A stretch of DNA of 64,000 nucleotides, taken from positions 62,001 through 126,000 of the forward strand of contig JBBMOL010000452.1 of NCBI GenBank assembly GCA_037954665.1. The letters run 5' to 3'. Both the position numbers and the translations under genes were made by a program. Source of the DNA: Laguncularia racemosa. Lineage: Eukaryota; Streptophyta; Magnoliopsida; Myrtales; Combretaceae. Each line of letters opens with the position of its first letter. Positions within the stretch are counted from its first letter, which is position 1. Under the pieces are notes generated by a model. It was not told where the DNA came from and did not search any database. It worked only from the letters and a program-made list of their open reading frames with translations. Below, in pieces: positions 33,201 to 44,805 of this stretch.

Positions 33201-35631
33201 ATGTGTCAACTAGAAAAGATCACTTCCCTCTTCCTTTTCTTATCAGATGCTTGAACGTTTGGCTGGCCATTCTCACTATTGTTGTCTTGATGGTTATTCA
33301 GGTTTCCATCAAATTCCATGGCACCGGAAGATCAAGAGAAGACTACTTTTACATGTCCATTGGTACTTTTGCGTATCAAAGGATGCCTTTTAGGCTCTGC
33401 AATGCCCCAGCCACATTCCAAAGGTGTATGGTTAGTATATTTTCATATTATGTGGAGAATATCATAGAGGTTTTCATGGATGACTTCACTATCTATGGTA
33501 ACTCTTTTGATTCATGTTTGACTAACCTTACCAAAGTGCTTCAAAGATGTATAGATAAGAATCTTGTGTTGAATTATGAAAAATGTCACTTTATGGTTGA
33601 ACAGAGTATCATTTTAGGTCATATTGTATCTTCTAAAGGGCTTGAAGTTAATAAAGCTAAAGTAGAATTAATTAAGTCTCTACCTTACCCTGTAAGTGTA
33701 CGGGAAATTCCTCTTTTCTTAGGAGTGCAGGATTCTATCGACGCTTCATCAAGGATTTTTCCAAGATTACTCAACCCCTATGCAGATTGCTGCAAAAAGA
33801 AGTGACATTTGAGTTCGATGAGGCTTGCAAGCACGCTTTTGACACATTGAGGGATAAGTTAACTTCTACTCCAATCATCCAACCACCTGATTGGAACCTT
33901 CCCTTTGAAATTATGTGTGATGCGAGCAATTATGCAGTTGGAGCCGTTCTTGGCCAAAGAGTTGGAAGAGCTTCCCATGTCATTTATTACGCTTCCAGAA
34001 CATTAGATAGTGCTCAATGCAACTATTCCACAACGGAAAAATAACTCTTGGCTGTTGTTTTTGCATTAGAAAAATTCAGATCATATTTACTTGGTACTAA
34101 GGTAATTGTTTACTCTGATCATGCAGCTCTCAAATACCTACTCGCGAAAAGGAGGCAAAACCAAGACTTATTCGATGGATACTCTTATTACAAGAGTTTG
34201 ATCTGGAAATACGCGATAGGAAAGGCTCTGAAAATTTAGTTGCTGACCACCTCAGTAGAATACTTATCAGTGAAGGGTCAATACCAATACAAGATGATTT
34301 TCCATATGAGCATCTCTTTTCTATTCAAAAGACAATTCTGTGTGTATGCTGATATTGTCAACTATTTGGTTACTAAGACACTACCAAGTGATTTGTCTAG
34401 GGCTCAAAAAGATAAAATTAAAAGTGATGCTAAGTACTATGTATGGGATGATCCGTATTTGTGGAAACATTGTGCTGATCAAATCATTAGAAGGTGTATT
34501 TCTCAAGAAGATATTCCTTCTGTCTTGTAATTTTGTCATTCATATGCATGTGGTGGACATTTTGGCCCTAAGAGGACAGCTCAAAAGGTATTAGGGTGTA
34601 GTTTGTTTTGGCCTACATTGTTTCGTGATTCTTTTATGTTTTGTAAGTCTTGTGAACGATGTCAAAAAATTAGCAACTTAGGACGTAGAGACCAAATGCC
34701 ACTTACCCTATTCTTGCATGTGAAATATTTGATATATGGGGTATTGACTTTATGGGTCCTTTTCCTCCTTCTTTCGGTAATGTTTACATCCTTTTTGCTG
34801 TGGATTATGTTTCAAAATGGGTGGAAGCCAAAGCGACCGAACTAATGATGCCAAAGTTGTTGTGGATTTTGTTAAATCTCATATTTTTGCTAAGTTCGGG
34901 ACACCAAAGGCTCTTATCAGTGATCGTGGCACACACTTTTGTAATAGAGTAGTGGAAACTCTACTTAAAAAGTACAAGGTCACTCATCCACTTCCACCGC
35001 TTACCACCCTCAAACCAATGGATTGGTAGAAGTTTCAAATCGAGAAATCAAGTATATTCTGGAAAAAACCATCAATCCAAGCAGGAAGGATTGGAGCACA
35101 AGACTTGAAGATGCATTATGGGCCCACCGGACAGCTTACAAACCCCTATAGGTATGTCTCCTTACCGTTTGATATTTGGCAAACCGTGTCATCTCCCTGT
35201 GGAGTTGGAACATAGGGCGTACTGGGCCGTAAAACAATGTAACATGCAAATGGATGAGGTTGGTGAGTACAGAAAACTTCAATTACAAGAACTTGAGGAA
35301 ATTCGAAGAGAAGCTTATGAGAGTACTAAAATCTACAAGGGAAAAACAAAGGATTTCATGATCAAATGATTTCCCAAAAGAATTTTTCTGTAGGTCAAAA
35401 AGTATTACTTTATCATTCTCGATTGAAGTTGTTTTCTGGAAAACTACGATCACGTGGATCGGTCCCTTTGTTATCACTAACATATTTTCACATGGTGCAG
35501 TTGAGATTGCAAGTCTTGAAACTGGTAAGAACTTCAAAGTCAATGGTCATCGCTTGAAACCTTTTTATGAAGGATTTCAAGTATGTAATATTGAAGAAAC
35601 CAGTTTAACTTATCCCGAGTATTGTGATTAA
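30289..35631 (+). pseudogene. A1 gag-pol polyprotein, many 1-2 base deletions
   Basis: Homologous throughout to A3 (51914-57281) and A2. It keeps the gag core, protease, reverse transcriptase FMDDFTIYG, RNase H CDASNYAVG and YSDHAALK, and integrase SKWVEAKA and ISDRGTHF. Unlike A3, the frame shifts about every few hundred bases (for example near 30495, 30650, 31130, 32100, 32510, 33165, 33260, 33715, 34160, 34830, 35000 and 35140). In each case I checked, bases are missing here relative to A3, the mirror copy of the same insertion. This one-sided pattern looks like uncorrected sequencing deletions over real decay. Stops shared with A3, such as TAA in place of the RNase H EKEL glutamate, are real. 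Confidence 0.88.
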
Positions 35632-36995
35632 TTACAGGAACGTCTAGCTAAAGACGTTAAAGAAAGGCGCTTCATGGGAGGCAACCCATATCAATTTATT
35701 TTATTTTAGTTTTGTTTTGATTTTTTTTTATTAGCTGTAGCAAGGGTATATATCATCAGATGACACTCTCTAGTGCTTAAGGGGAAACTCCAATTACTCT
35801 ACACTTTATACCAGGGAAGTACCGGTATTCCTTTTCTCTTATTCTCTAATGTTCCTTATGTTGTTAATTCCTCTTTAATTGTGCTGGATTAGGAACAGTG
35901 CGGACACTGTTCAAACTAAGTGTAGGGAGAGGGTAATAAAATATAGAGAATAGAGAATTAACTCATACTTTGAATGTTTGTCCTTAAGCAATTTTAAGAA
36001 ATTTTTCAAAAATTTTCATGAAATCTGGAGATTGTACTAAATGTTGTAATAAGCATCTACAAAATGTGAAATTGACTTGTTCAAATGTTTTACTCACCTA
36101 CTGCTGTGATTAGAATACTTGGTTAAAATTAAGTAGTGAAATCTTTAAGAAACAAATTTACCTTGTATTTAGCTTTAGAATTTGAAGTCTAAGAGTAAGT
36201 CGAGTCCCTAAGTGAAAAATAAACAAGTTTACTTCTAGGTTATATTAGCTACTGTATACTCTTTGAAGTTGTTTGTGAAACAATTATAACACTTAGTGAA
36301 AAAAAAAAAAGAGAGAAAAGAAAAAAGAATCAAGCATAGCCATTACTCCAATGATTCAAGTAATTGAGTTAAGAGTATTCAAACTTGAATGTTAGAGTGA
36401 GGAAGAGTCCATAGGGGTATCTCAAAACCCGGTCACTTGAGTGACGAGCTCGGGATGTGCCGACTCAATGAACTCACTATAACAATAAGGGCGAAAAGGC
36501 GAAAGTTCATGAAAAAGAAGCGGGCAAAAACCCGTCAAAATAGATGCTTGATTAAATCATAAGAACACGAATGTAAAAATTCATTGAATGAAACAAGACT
36601 TATAATAAAAAGGGAGAAAATATATGGAAAAAGTTGATACTATATGCTTTTACTTTACGTTGCAAGGATTATATACTTGCTAATATCCAATGAAGTTTAA
36701 TTGGGTGTTTTTTCTTATTGGATTAAGTATTTAGTTTTGGAATAAAAATTCTTTTGCTAAACATGAGGATTAAAGTTTGTTTTGTTTAGATAAGCTATTA
36801 AATTTTGTCCATGGTAATTTGATCGCAGGAAACCAGTTTGGTTGTAGCAGTAGACATTAAAATTACAAGTCATGAATTACAAATGAATAGATGCTTGAAA
36901 TGATGAAAAGAAAGTTCGTATAATCTATGACGAATTTCTCAATTGATTTGATTCAATTGCTTGAGGACAAGCAAGAGTTTAAGTGTGGGGGAATT
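35632..36995 (+). other. A1 3' untranslated region
   Basis: No env-like ORF. Contains GCTTCATGGGAGGCAACCCA (about 35671-35690), the inverted repeat GGAAGTACCGGTATTCC (about 35815-35831), an 8-bp-stem hairpin at 35893-35912, an AAGTGTAGGG block, then the distal GAGGACAAGCAAGAG and AAGTGTGGGGG polypurine region before the LTR. Confidence 0.75.
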
Positions 36996-37279
36996 TGATA
37001 GAGCCATTTTATACTCAATCTTTATAGTATGAATTGTGTTAATTTATTATTGATTTTATAGAAATCATAATGAAATGGTACTTAATTTTATTATGGTGAT
37101 AAATCAGGTTAAATGGAGTCAAGAGTGCTAATTCAAGTAAATTAGAGAAGTCATCTACAATTTGGATCAAAGACAAGGATTTACACCGCCAGGGGAAAGT
37201 ACATGGGCGTGTAGTTGAAGTACACGGCCGTGTACTTGGTTTTGAATCAACAGGAAAATACACGATTGAAGTACACGGC
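36996..37279 (+). repeat. A1 3' LTR, first 284 bp
   Basis: Starts TGATAGAGCC after the purine tract and matches the start of the A1 5' LTR. It contains the perfect palindrome GTACACGGCCGTGTAC (37220-37235). It ends within ACACGGC at the junction with the inverted LTR. Confidence 0.9.
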
Positions 37280-38283
37280 TGATGGGTGTCGAATCCAACA
37301 AAAATAAAACCTACTCCTAGACAATTATATGATTTGCACATAGTGGTGAGTAAGGTCGAGTCCACAGGGATTGGTTAAAGATATTTCTATTCAAAGGGCA
37401 TAAAGAGGAAAAGAAAACTGGGGGGGTTTTGTTTGTGAATCGAAACAAAGTTTGAAAACAAGATAATAGAATCGTATATTGATAAAAAGCCTAGCCAAAG
37501 GAATCAAGATAGTTTAATTTTAGGAATTGATCATCGATGCAAATGTTTTCTATTCTATTTTTTAGATAAACTGGTTATGGTTATTAACAAGCTCTAACAA
37601 CCTATCTCTCCGTACTTCCTCGATAATCAAGAGAAGCTATTTGATTATTTCTCTTATCGATTAGACAACCCTAGACAAGCGCTTAGGATTTAATCTACCA
37701 ATAGCATTAAAAACTAGAGAGACCACCAATTCATGCCAGTAGATTATAAGATAACCTATTTAAACATGATCATACACCTCCATAACATGAATTCGATCAT
37801 CTCTTTTATAACCAAACATGTTATTGTGTCACTAAGACTAGAACAATCAAACAATTACGGATTTGACGTGCTAGTTGACAATATATTAACTTGCTAATTG
37901 AGTAGAAGAGCTCTAATTCATACCAATCAACAAAGATAATAATGACAAAACATTCAGAAGATATACAAATATCTAAAACAAAGAATAGAGTAAATACAAT
38001 CAATTAGATCTCACAATTCGTGGAGAATTAAACATCTATGACCCTTTGGCTAGAAAAATAGCTTAGCTACTCATGTTTATCAACAAAACGAAAATAAAAA
38101 GTAGAAACATGATGAACCCTCTAGGGTTAGTTCTATTTATATTGTTAAAGGAATGGCAGATGATCTTTTGCTAGTAAGATATGAAAATATAATTTCCTTT
38201 TCCAAGTAGATTTCGAGAAGTGAATATTCGTCGCCTGGCACGGCCTACACCACGGCTAGATTTCCAACCGTGCCTTCCTCTGT
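37280..38283 (-). repeat. End of an inverted A2-type LTR (left-arm copy of A2), running into gap
   Basis: TGATGGGTGTCG is the reverse complement of an A-family LTR end (CGACACCCATCA). The 1004 bp match the reverse complement of 49263-50263, that is, the A2 3' LTR. So a second copy of the A2 insertion, in opposite orientation, starts here and its other 9 kb would lie in the gap. Confidence 0.92.
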
Positions 38284-38783
38284 NNNNNNNNNNNNNNNNN
38301 NNNNNNNNNNNNNNNNNNNNNNNNNNNNNNNNNNNNNNNNNNNNNNNNNNNNNNNNNNNNNNNNNNNNNNNNNNNNNNNNNNNNNNNNNNNNNNNNNNNN
38401 NNNNNNNNNNNNNNNNNNNNNNNNNNNNNNNNNNNNNNNNNNNNNNNNNNNNNNNNNNNNNNNNNNNNNNNNNNNNNNNNNNNNNNNNNNNNNNNNNNNN
38501 NNNNNNNNNNNNNNNNNNNNNNNNNNNNNNNNNNNNNNNNNNNNNNNNNNNNNNNNNNNNNNNNNNNNNNNNNNNNNNNNNNNNNNNNNNNNNNNNNNNN
38601 NNNNNNNNNNNNNNNNNNNNNNNNNNNNNNNNNNNNNNNNNNNNNNNNNNNNNNNNNNNNNNNNNNNNNNNNNNNNNNNNNNNNNNNNNNNNNNNNNNNN
38701 NNNNNNNNNNNNNNNNNNNNNNNNNNNNNNNNNNNNNNNNNNNNNNNNNNNNNNNNNNNNNNNNNNNNNNNNNNNNNNNNNNN
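38284..38783. other. Assembly gap, exactly 500 N
   Basis: A round-number placeholder, so its real length is unknown. Frames that run through it are meaningless. On the left is the inside of an A2-type LTR and on the right an RPS1 exon in opposite orientation to the left copy. Confidence 0.99.
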
Positions 38784-38919
38784 AGGATGTCGAGGTCAAG
38801 GGTAAGGTTGGCATTATTGCTTTTGGCAATTTATCATGCACTCTTTCCCTCTAAGTTTATTTCTTACTAGATTTTTAGGTCACATCTTTGCCTTGTCTTG
38901 ATACTTCAGGTTGACCAGG
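38784..38919 (+). pseudogene. rps1: RPS1 pseudogene exon ends and intron (right copy, plus strand)
   Basis: 38784-38806 reads DVEVKGK and ends in AAG followed by an intron starting GTTGGC (38807-38909, ending TTCAG). Exon 38910-38919 (VDQ) then runs into A3. With A3 removed the exon continues at 58854-58924 as ANKGEVVAVVEAL, a stop, and GFVPFSEISM. The phase matches across the splice and across the insertion. Further upstream exons would be in the gap. Because this exon is not visible in the left arm, its mirror copy must also be in the gap if the duplication is real. Confidence 0.8.
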
Positions 38920-40294
38920 TGATGGGTGTCGAATCCAATAAAAATAAAACCTACTCCTAGACAATTATATGATTTGTGTATAGTAGTGAGTAGGGTCGTA
39001 TCCATAGGGATTGGTTAAATATATTTCTATTAAAAGAGATTAGAAAGGAAAAAAAAATGGGGGGTTTTGTTTGTGAATCAAAATAATATTGAAACCAGAT
39101 AATAAAAAATGAATATTGATAAGAGCCTAGCCAAAGGAACCAAGATAGTTTAATTCTAGGAATTGATCATCGATGCAAATATTTTCTATCCCTTATCCAA
39201 GATAAACTGGTTATGGTTATTAACAAGCTCTAATAACCTATCCCTCCTTACTTTCTTGATAATCAAAACATGCTCTTTGATTATTTCTCTTATTGATTAG
39301 ACAACCCTAAATAAGCTCTTACGATTTAATCTATCAATAGCATTAAAAACAAGAGAGACCACCAATTCATGCCAATAGATTATAAGATAATCTATTTAAA
39401 CAAGATCATATATCTCCATAACATGAATTCGACTATCTATTTTATAATCAAACATGTTATTGTGTCACCGAGACTAGAACTATCAAACAATTACGAATTT
39501 GATGTACAGTTGACAATATATTAAATGGCTAATTGAGTAGAAGAGATCTAATTTATACCAATCAACAAAGATAATATTGACAAAACGTCTAGAAGATATA
39601 TAAATATCTAAAAAAAAAGAATAGATTAAAGACAACTCAGTTAGATCTCACAATTCGTGAAGAATTAAACTTCAATGGTCCTTTGGCTAGAAAATCTACT
39701 TAGCTACACATGTTCATCCTCAAACGAAAATTAAAATTGAAAACATGATAAATCTCTGTTTTCGGTTGCCCTTGCTCTGTCTCCTTCCTTCTTGATTCCC
39801 AAAAACTCTCAAAGATTTCGAAAACTCTCTAGGGTTAGTTCTATTTATATTGTTAAGGGAATGGTAGAGGATCTTTAGCTAGCAAGATACGAAAATATCT
39901 TTCCTTTTTCAAGTAAATATTGAAGAGTGAATAATCGTCCGCCTGGCATGCCCAAGAACACGGCCAGATTTCAAGTCGTGCCTTCCTCTATTGATAATTC
40001 ACATATCATCATCAGTGTTTAGTGTGTGCCACTGGCTTCTACCACGGCCAGATCTCAAGCCGTGCCGTCTTCTGGTCGATGTTCCACAATTTCTCATCCT
40101 TGTTTAATATATGGCACGGCTTCCATCACAGCTTCCACCACGGCTTCCACCACGGCCAGATCATAAGCCGTGCCTCTCTCTGTTGATAGTCTACATTTCC
40201 TCCTTCTTGTGTAGTGTATAGCACGGCTTGCACCATGGCCGGATCACAAACCGTGCCTCCTTTTGTTGATCCTTCTAGACAGATACACGGCCGT
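38920..40294 (-). repeat. A3 3' LTR, distal part
   Basis: On the minus strand this is the R/U5 side and most of U3, ending CGACACCCATCA at 38920. It includes the 85-bp array (about 39950-40265). Together with 50264-50547 it makes an LTR of about 1654 bp, similar to the A2 5' LTR. Confidence 0.88.
40290..40294 (+). other. A2 target duplication, left copy (GCCGT)
   Basis: GCCGT flanks A2 on both sides (40290-40294 and 50264-50268). Joining them gives ATACACGGCCGTGTAC, so A2 landed inside the CACGGCCGTG palindrome of the A3 LTR. Confidence 0.93.
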
Positions 40295-41939
40295 TGATAG
40301 AGCCATTTTATACTCAATCTTTATATATAAATTGTGTTAAATTATTATCGATTTTATAGATATCATAAGGAAATGGTACTTAATTCTATTATGGTGATAA
40401 ATCAGGTTAAATGGAGTCAAGGGTGCCAATTCAAGTAAATTAGAGAAGTCATCTACAACTTGGTTCAAAGACAAGGATTTACACCGCCGGAGGGAAGTAC
40501 ATGGGCGTGTAATTGAAGTATACGGCCGTGTACTTGGTTTTGAATCAACAGGAAGATACACGGTTGAAGTACACGGCCGTGTATCTACCTAGGGGGAAGC
40601 ACGGTTTGAGGCACGGTCATGGTGCAAACCGTGTTACACACTGGACAAGAAGGCGGAAATGTGTTCTTTCAACAGAGAGAGACACGACTCATGATCTGGC
40701 TGTAGGGGAAACCGTGCTTGAAGCCGTGGTGGAACCCGTGGTGGAAGCTAGACGTGCCAAGGAGAAGAAATTGTGGAACTTTGACAGAGGAAGGCATGGC
40801 CTAGGATCTAGCCGTGGTGTAAACCATGGTACACACTGGACAAGGATGAAGACTTGATGATTATGTACAGAGGAAGGCACGGTTGGAAATCTAGCCGTGG
40901 TGTAGGCCGTGCCAGGTGGACGAATATTCACTTCTCGAAATCTACTTAGAAAAGGAAATATATTTTCGTATCTTGCTAGAAAAAGATCATCTGCCATTCC
41001 TTTAACAATATAAATAGAACTAACCCTAGAGGGTTAGACGTAATCTTGAATCTTTGGATCTTGAAGAACCTTGGATCATCTTGGAGGTAGAGCAGGCAAC
41101 CGGGTTCATCATGTTTCTACTTTTTATTTTCGTTTTGTTGATGAACATGAGCAGCTAAGCTATTTTTCTAGCCAAAAGGTCATAGATGTTTAATTCTCCA
41201 CGAATTGTGAGATCTAATTGATTGTATTTACTCTATTCTTTGTTTTGGATATTCGTATATCTTCTGAACGTTTTGTCATTATTATCTTGTTGATTGGTAT
41301 GAATTAGAGCTCTTCTACTCAATTAGCAAGTTAATATATTGTCAACTAGCACGTCAAATCTGTAATTGTTTGATTGTTCTAGTCTTAGTGACACAATAAC
41401 ATGTTTGGTTATAAAAGAGATGATCGAATTCATGTTATGGAAGTGTATGATCATGTTTAAATAGGTTATCTTATAATCTACTGGCATGAATTGGTGGTCT
41501 CTCTAGTTTTTAATGCTATTGGTAGATTAAATCCTAAGCACTTAGTTAGGGTTGTCTAATCGATAAGAGAAATAATCAAAGAGCTTCTCTTGATTATCGA
41601 GGAAGTACGGAGAGATAGGTTGTTAGAGCTTGTTAATAACCATAACCAGTTTATCTAGAAATAAGAATAGAAAACATTTGCATCGATGATCAATTCCTAG
41701 AATTAAACTATCTTGATTCCTTTGGCTAGGCTTTTTATCAATATACGATTCTATTATCTTGTTTCAACTTTATTTTGATTCACAAATAAACCCCCCCCCA
41801 GTTTTCTTTTCCTCTTTATGCCCTTTGAATAGAAATGTCTTTAACTAATCCCTGTAGACTCGACCCTACTCACCACTATATGCAAATCATATAATTGTCT
41901 AGGAGTAGGTTTTACTTTTGTTGGATTTGACACCTGTCA
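40295..41939 (+). repeat. A2 5' LTR
   Basis: TGATAGAGCC...ACACCTGTCA, 1645 bp (last bases changed from CCATCA). GC-rich array at about 40600-40920, TATAAATA at 41009-41016. It is 71 bp longer than the A2 3' LTR, mainly near 41030-41100 (TTGGATC-rich insert). Confidence 0.92.
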
Positions 41940-42104
41940 AATTTTGGCGTCGTTACCAGGGATTGGTGTCAAATTTATTTCTATTCATGTATCACTTGTT
42001 CTTCTCAGACAGGTGAACTCACTTATAATCCGGAGATTGAGAAGACTCTTCAGAGGCTACGAAGAGAAGCTAGATCATCCCCTAGACTGAACATAGCATC
42101 GGAT

Positions 42105-43010
42105 TTGTCTGATTCATCCCTTGATTCTGAAAAAGAAGACGATATGGCAAATCCCGAGAGAACATTGCGAGAATTGGCTGCACCGGATGTGAATCAACAA
42201 CCACTTTGTATTCACTATCCCGAACTAGCTGTTGAATTCGAATTAAAATCTGGGTTGATACATCTGCTATCCACCTTTCATGGTCTTGAGAATGAAGATC
42301 CTCATAAGCATTTGAAAGAGTTTCATATAGTGTGTTCTAGTATGAGGCCGCAAGGAATAACCGACGATCAAATCAAGTTACGTGCTTTTCTGTTTTCTTT
42401 AAGTACTAAAGCTAAAGATTGGTTGTTTTATTTGCCTCCAGGTTTTATAACCACATGGACTGATATGGTGAGACTCTTCTTGGATAAATTCTTCCCTGCA
42501 TCCAAAGCCGCTGGTATAAGAAGAGAAATTTGTGGTATCAAACAGAGGGACACCGAGACTCTTCATGAGTATTGGGAGAGGTTCAAGCAACTGTGTGCAA
42601 GCTGCCCACAACATGGGATATCTGAACAACTTCTCATCCAATACTTCTATGAAGGCCTACTTCCGATAGAGAGGAAGGTGATGGATGCTGCAAGTGGAGG
42701 CGCCATAGTAAACAAAACCCCTGGTCAAGCTAGGGAATTGATCTCCATTATGGCTGCCAATTCGCAACAATTTGGGTATAGGCATGATACATCTTCAAGG
42801 AAGGTAAATGAGGTAAGTGTGTCTAACCTTGAACATCAAATTTCTAACCTAACCTCCCTTGTGCAGCAGCTAGCTCTTGGAAATACCCAGCAGGTGAAGG
42901 CTTGTAGAATTTGTGCTGCTCCTAATCATCCGACCGACATGTGCCCCACATTGCAAGATGACAACCATGAACACGCCAATGCTGTAGGCGGATTCCCAAG
43001 ACAGCCATAA
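42105..43010 (+). pseudogene. A2 gag
   Basis: Open for 301 residues. It reads MANPERTLRELAAPD, then ELKSGLIHLL and ENEDPHKHLKEFHIVCSSM, WTDMVRLFLDKFFPASKAAG and YWERFKQLCASCPQHG, and ends in a complete CCHC knuckle CRICAAPNHPTDMC. This assembles the viral-like particle and binds element RNA. The usual amino-terminal start (as in A3, MTRSSHIGE) is altered here (ATGTATCAC), and the upstream part is out of frame. It ends at a stop after RQP where A3 relatives read on towards a Tyr/Asn-rich segment, and a frameshift near 43150 separates it from the next frame. Confidence 0.85.
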
Positions 43011-43153
43011 AGAAAATATGATCCCTACTCGAATACGTACAATCTTGGATGGAGGGATCATCCTAACTTCAGATATGGCAATAAACCACAAAACTTCCAA
43101 CAATTCCAACCTAAGCCATCAAACCAAGTATCACAGGCTCCTTCCACTTCAGT

Positions 43154-44763
43154 ATGTCTCTTGAGGAAATTGTTAAATCACTTGCCGTTAATACAAAACA
43201 ATTTCAGGATGAGATAAAGCAGAGCATCCACAACTTGGAAAATCAGTTAAGCCAACTTGCCTCTTTTAGAAACAGGTTGGAAACTCAAGGTAAGTTACCT
43301 TCTCAAACCGTCACAAATCCAAAGCAAAGTGCTAATGCAATTACCTTGAGAAGTGGAACGAAATTGCAAGGATCAAATGAGAAGGGACACCGAACTAATC
43401 CTGAGGAAGAGACTGAGCAAGAAGCTGCAACTTCAAGCCAGCAGAACAATCAGATCAAAGGACCCCTCATTGAACCACCAAAGGTCATGACAACAGCACC
43501 TCCTTTCCCTTCCAGATTAGCGAAATCCAAGAATGAAGCTGAAGAAAAAGAGATTCTTGACACTTTTGCAAAGTTGAGGTAAACATTCCTTTGTTAGATG
43601 CAATTAAGCAAGTATCTCGTTATGTTAAATTTCTCAAAGAATTGTGCACTAACAAAAGAAAGCTGAAAGGTAATGAAAAGATTAGTGTAGGTGAGAATGT
43701 TTCAGCTATTCTTCAGAAGAAGCTTCCTCCTAAATGTAAGGATCCAGGTATGTTTACTATTCCTTGCAAAATAGGTAATCTTGGAATCACTAAAGCTATG
43801 TGTGATTTAGGAGCTTTCAATCAATGTTATGCCTTTGTCTGTTTACAATGCTTAAATGTTCCCCCCCTGAAGGAAACAAGTGTTATTGTTCAACTTGCTG
43901 ATAGGTCCAATGTTTATCCAAAGGGAGTTCTAGAAGATGTTTTAGTACAAGTTAATGGTTTGGTTTTCCCTGTAGATTTTTACGTGCTTGACATGGAGAA
44001 TGATGATTCTCGTAATTCATCAATGATATTATTAGGGAGACCATTTCTTAAGACATCCAGAACAAAAATTGATGTACATGATGGTAACCTCACTATGGAA
44101 TTTGATGGTGAAGTGTTTAAATTTAACATTTATGATGCCATGAAATATCCTAGTGACATCTCTCCTGTTTTTGTTGTTGATGTTATTGACCCATTAACAC
44201 AGGCTACATTTGATTTGATAGACGATAATGAGTTGAAAGTTGTACTTAATAAGAGTCTTACGATTCATGCATTGAAAACTCTTAAGGAGAAGCTTGTAAT
44301 ATCCTCTGATTTGTAGGACAAGATTTGGGAGTTGGAATCATTAAAACCTATCAGGTATGATGTGTCCTACATTCATTTACCCCCTTCTAACACAAGACTT
44401 CTTCCTTCTATTGTACAGGCACCAAAGCTAGAATTAAAACCCCTACCCGAACATCTAAAGTATATTTTCTTAGGAGAAAAGGAGACTCTTGCTGTGATAG
44501 TCTCCAACAAGCTAAGTACTTTAGAAGAAGAAAAGTTGATTCGGGTGTTGAGAGAGTACAAAGAAGCCATTGGATGGTCCATAGCTGATATCAAAGGACT
44601 AAGCCCCTCCACCTGCATGCACAAGATTTTGATGGAAGATAATTGCAAACCTTCAAGGGAAGTTCAGTGTCATTTGAATCCACCTATGATGGAAGTAGTT
44701 AAGAAAGAGATCTTGAAACTTCTTGATGCAGGTATGATCTATCCAATTTCTGACAGCAAGTAG
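43154..44763 (+). pseudogene. A2 gag-pol linker and aspartic protease, reverse transcriptase N-terminus
   Basis: Frames 43154-43582, 43591-44316 and 44332-44763 follow each other with one frameshift (near 43570) and one stop (CAG to TAG at 44314). The first is a coiled, Gln-rich linker (SLEEIVKSLAVNTKQFQ, NAITLRSGTKLQG). The protease has CDLGAF (A3: CDLGASIN, where a frameshift or base change has hit A2) and SSMILLGRPFLKTS. The third frame covers IRYDVSYIHLPPSNTR to MIYPISDSK with GWSIADIKGLSPS, typical of the stretch before reverse transcriptase in Athila/Tat elements. It ends where TGG has become TAG. Confidence 0.85.
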
Positions 44764-44805
44764 GTAAGTCCAATCCAAGTTGTTCCAAAGAAAACGGGCT
44801 TAACT

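Larger units (their letters stand above)
28724..37279 (+). mobile_element. A1: Athila-lineage Ty3/gypsy element, 3' LTR interrupted at 37280
   Basis: 5' LTR 28724-30237, tRNA-Asp-type primer site 30243-30260, gag-pol 30289-35631, 3' untranslated region 35632-36995, partial 3' LTR 36996-37279. The 3' LTR breaks exactly where an LTR of opposite orientation begins (TGATGGGTG at 37280). The mirror image of this junction is the A2 insertion into the A3 LTR at 50263/50264. So A1 and A3 are the same insertion in two copies of the locus. Confidence 0.92.
23573..38283 (+). repeat. Large inverted repeat, left arm
   Basis: Near-identical to the reverse complement of 49263-64000. Paired coordinates add to about 87573 at the outer end and 87546 at the gap, so the arms are collinear with only about 30 bp net loss in the left arm. 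The arm holds the E1 3' LTR end, E2 pol and 3' LTR, E3 gag and 5' LTR, an RPS1 exon, A1 and part of an inverted A2-type LTR. The outer limit is set by the window end at 64000, not by the sequence. Confidence 0.95.

Noticed and set aside
38220..38870. Open frames of about 200 residues across the gap
   Set aside because: They consist mostly of unknown residues from the 500-N run.
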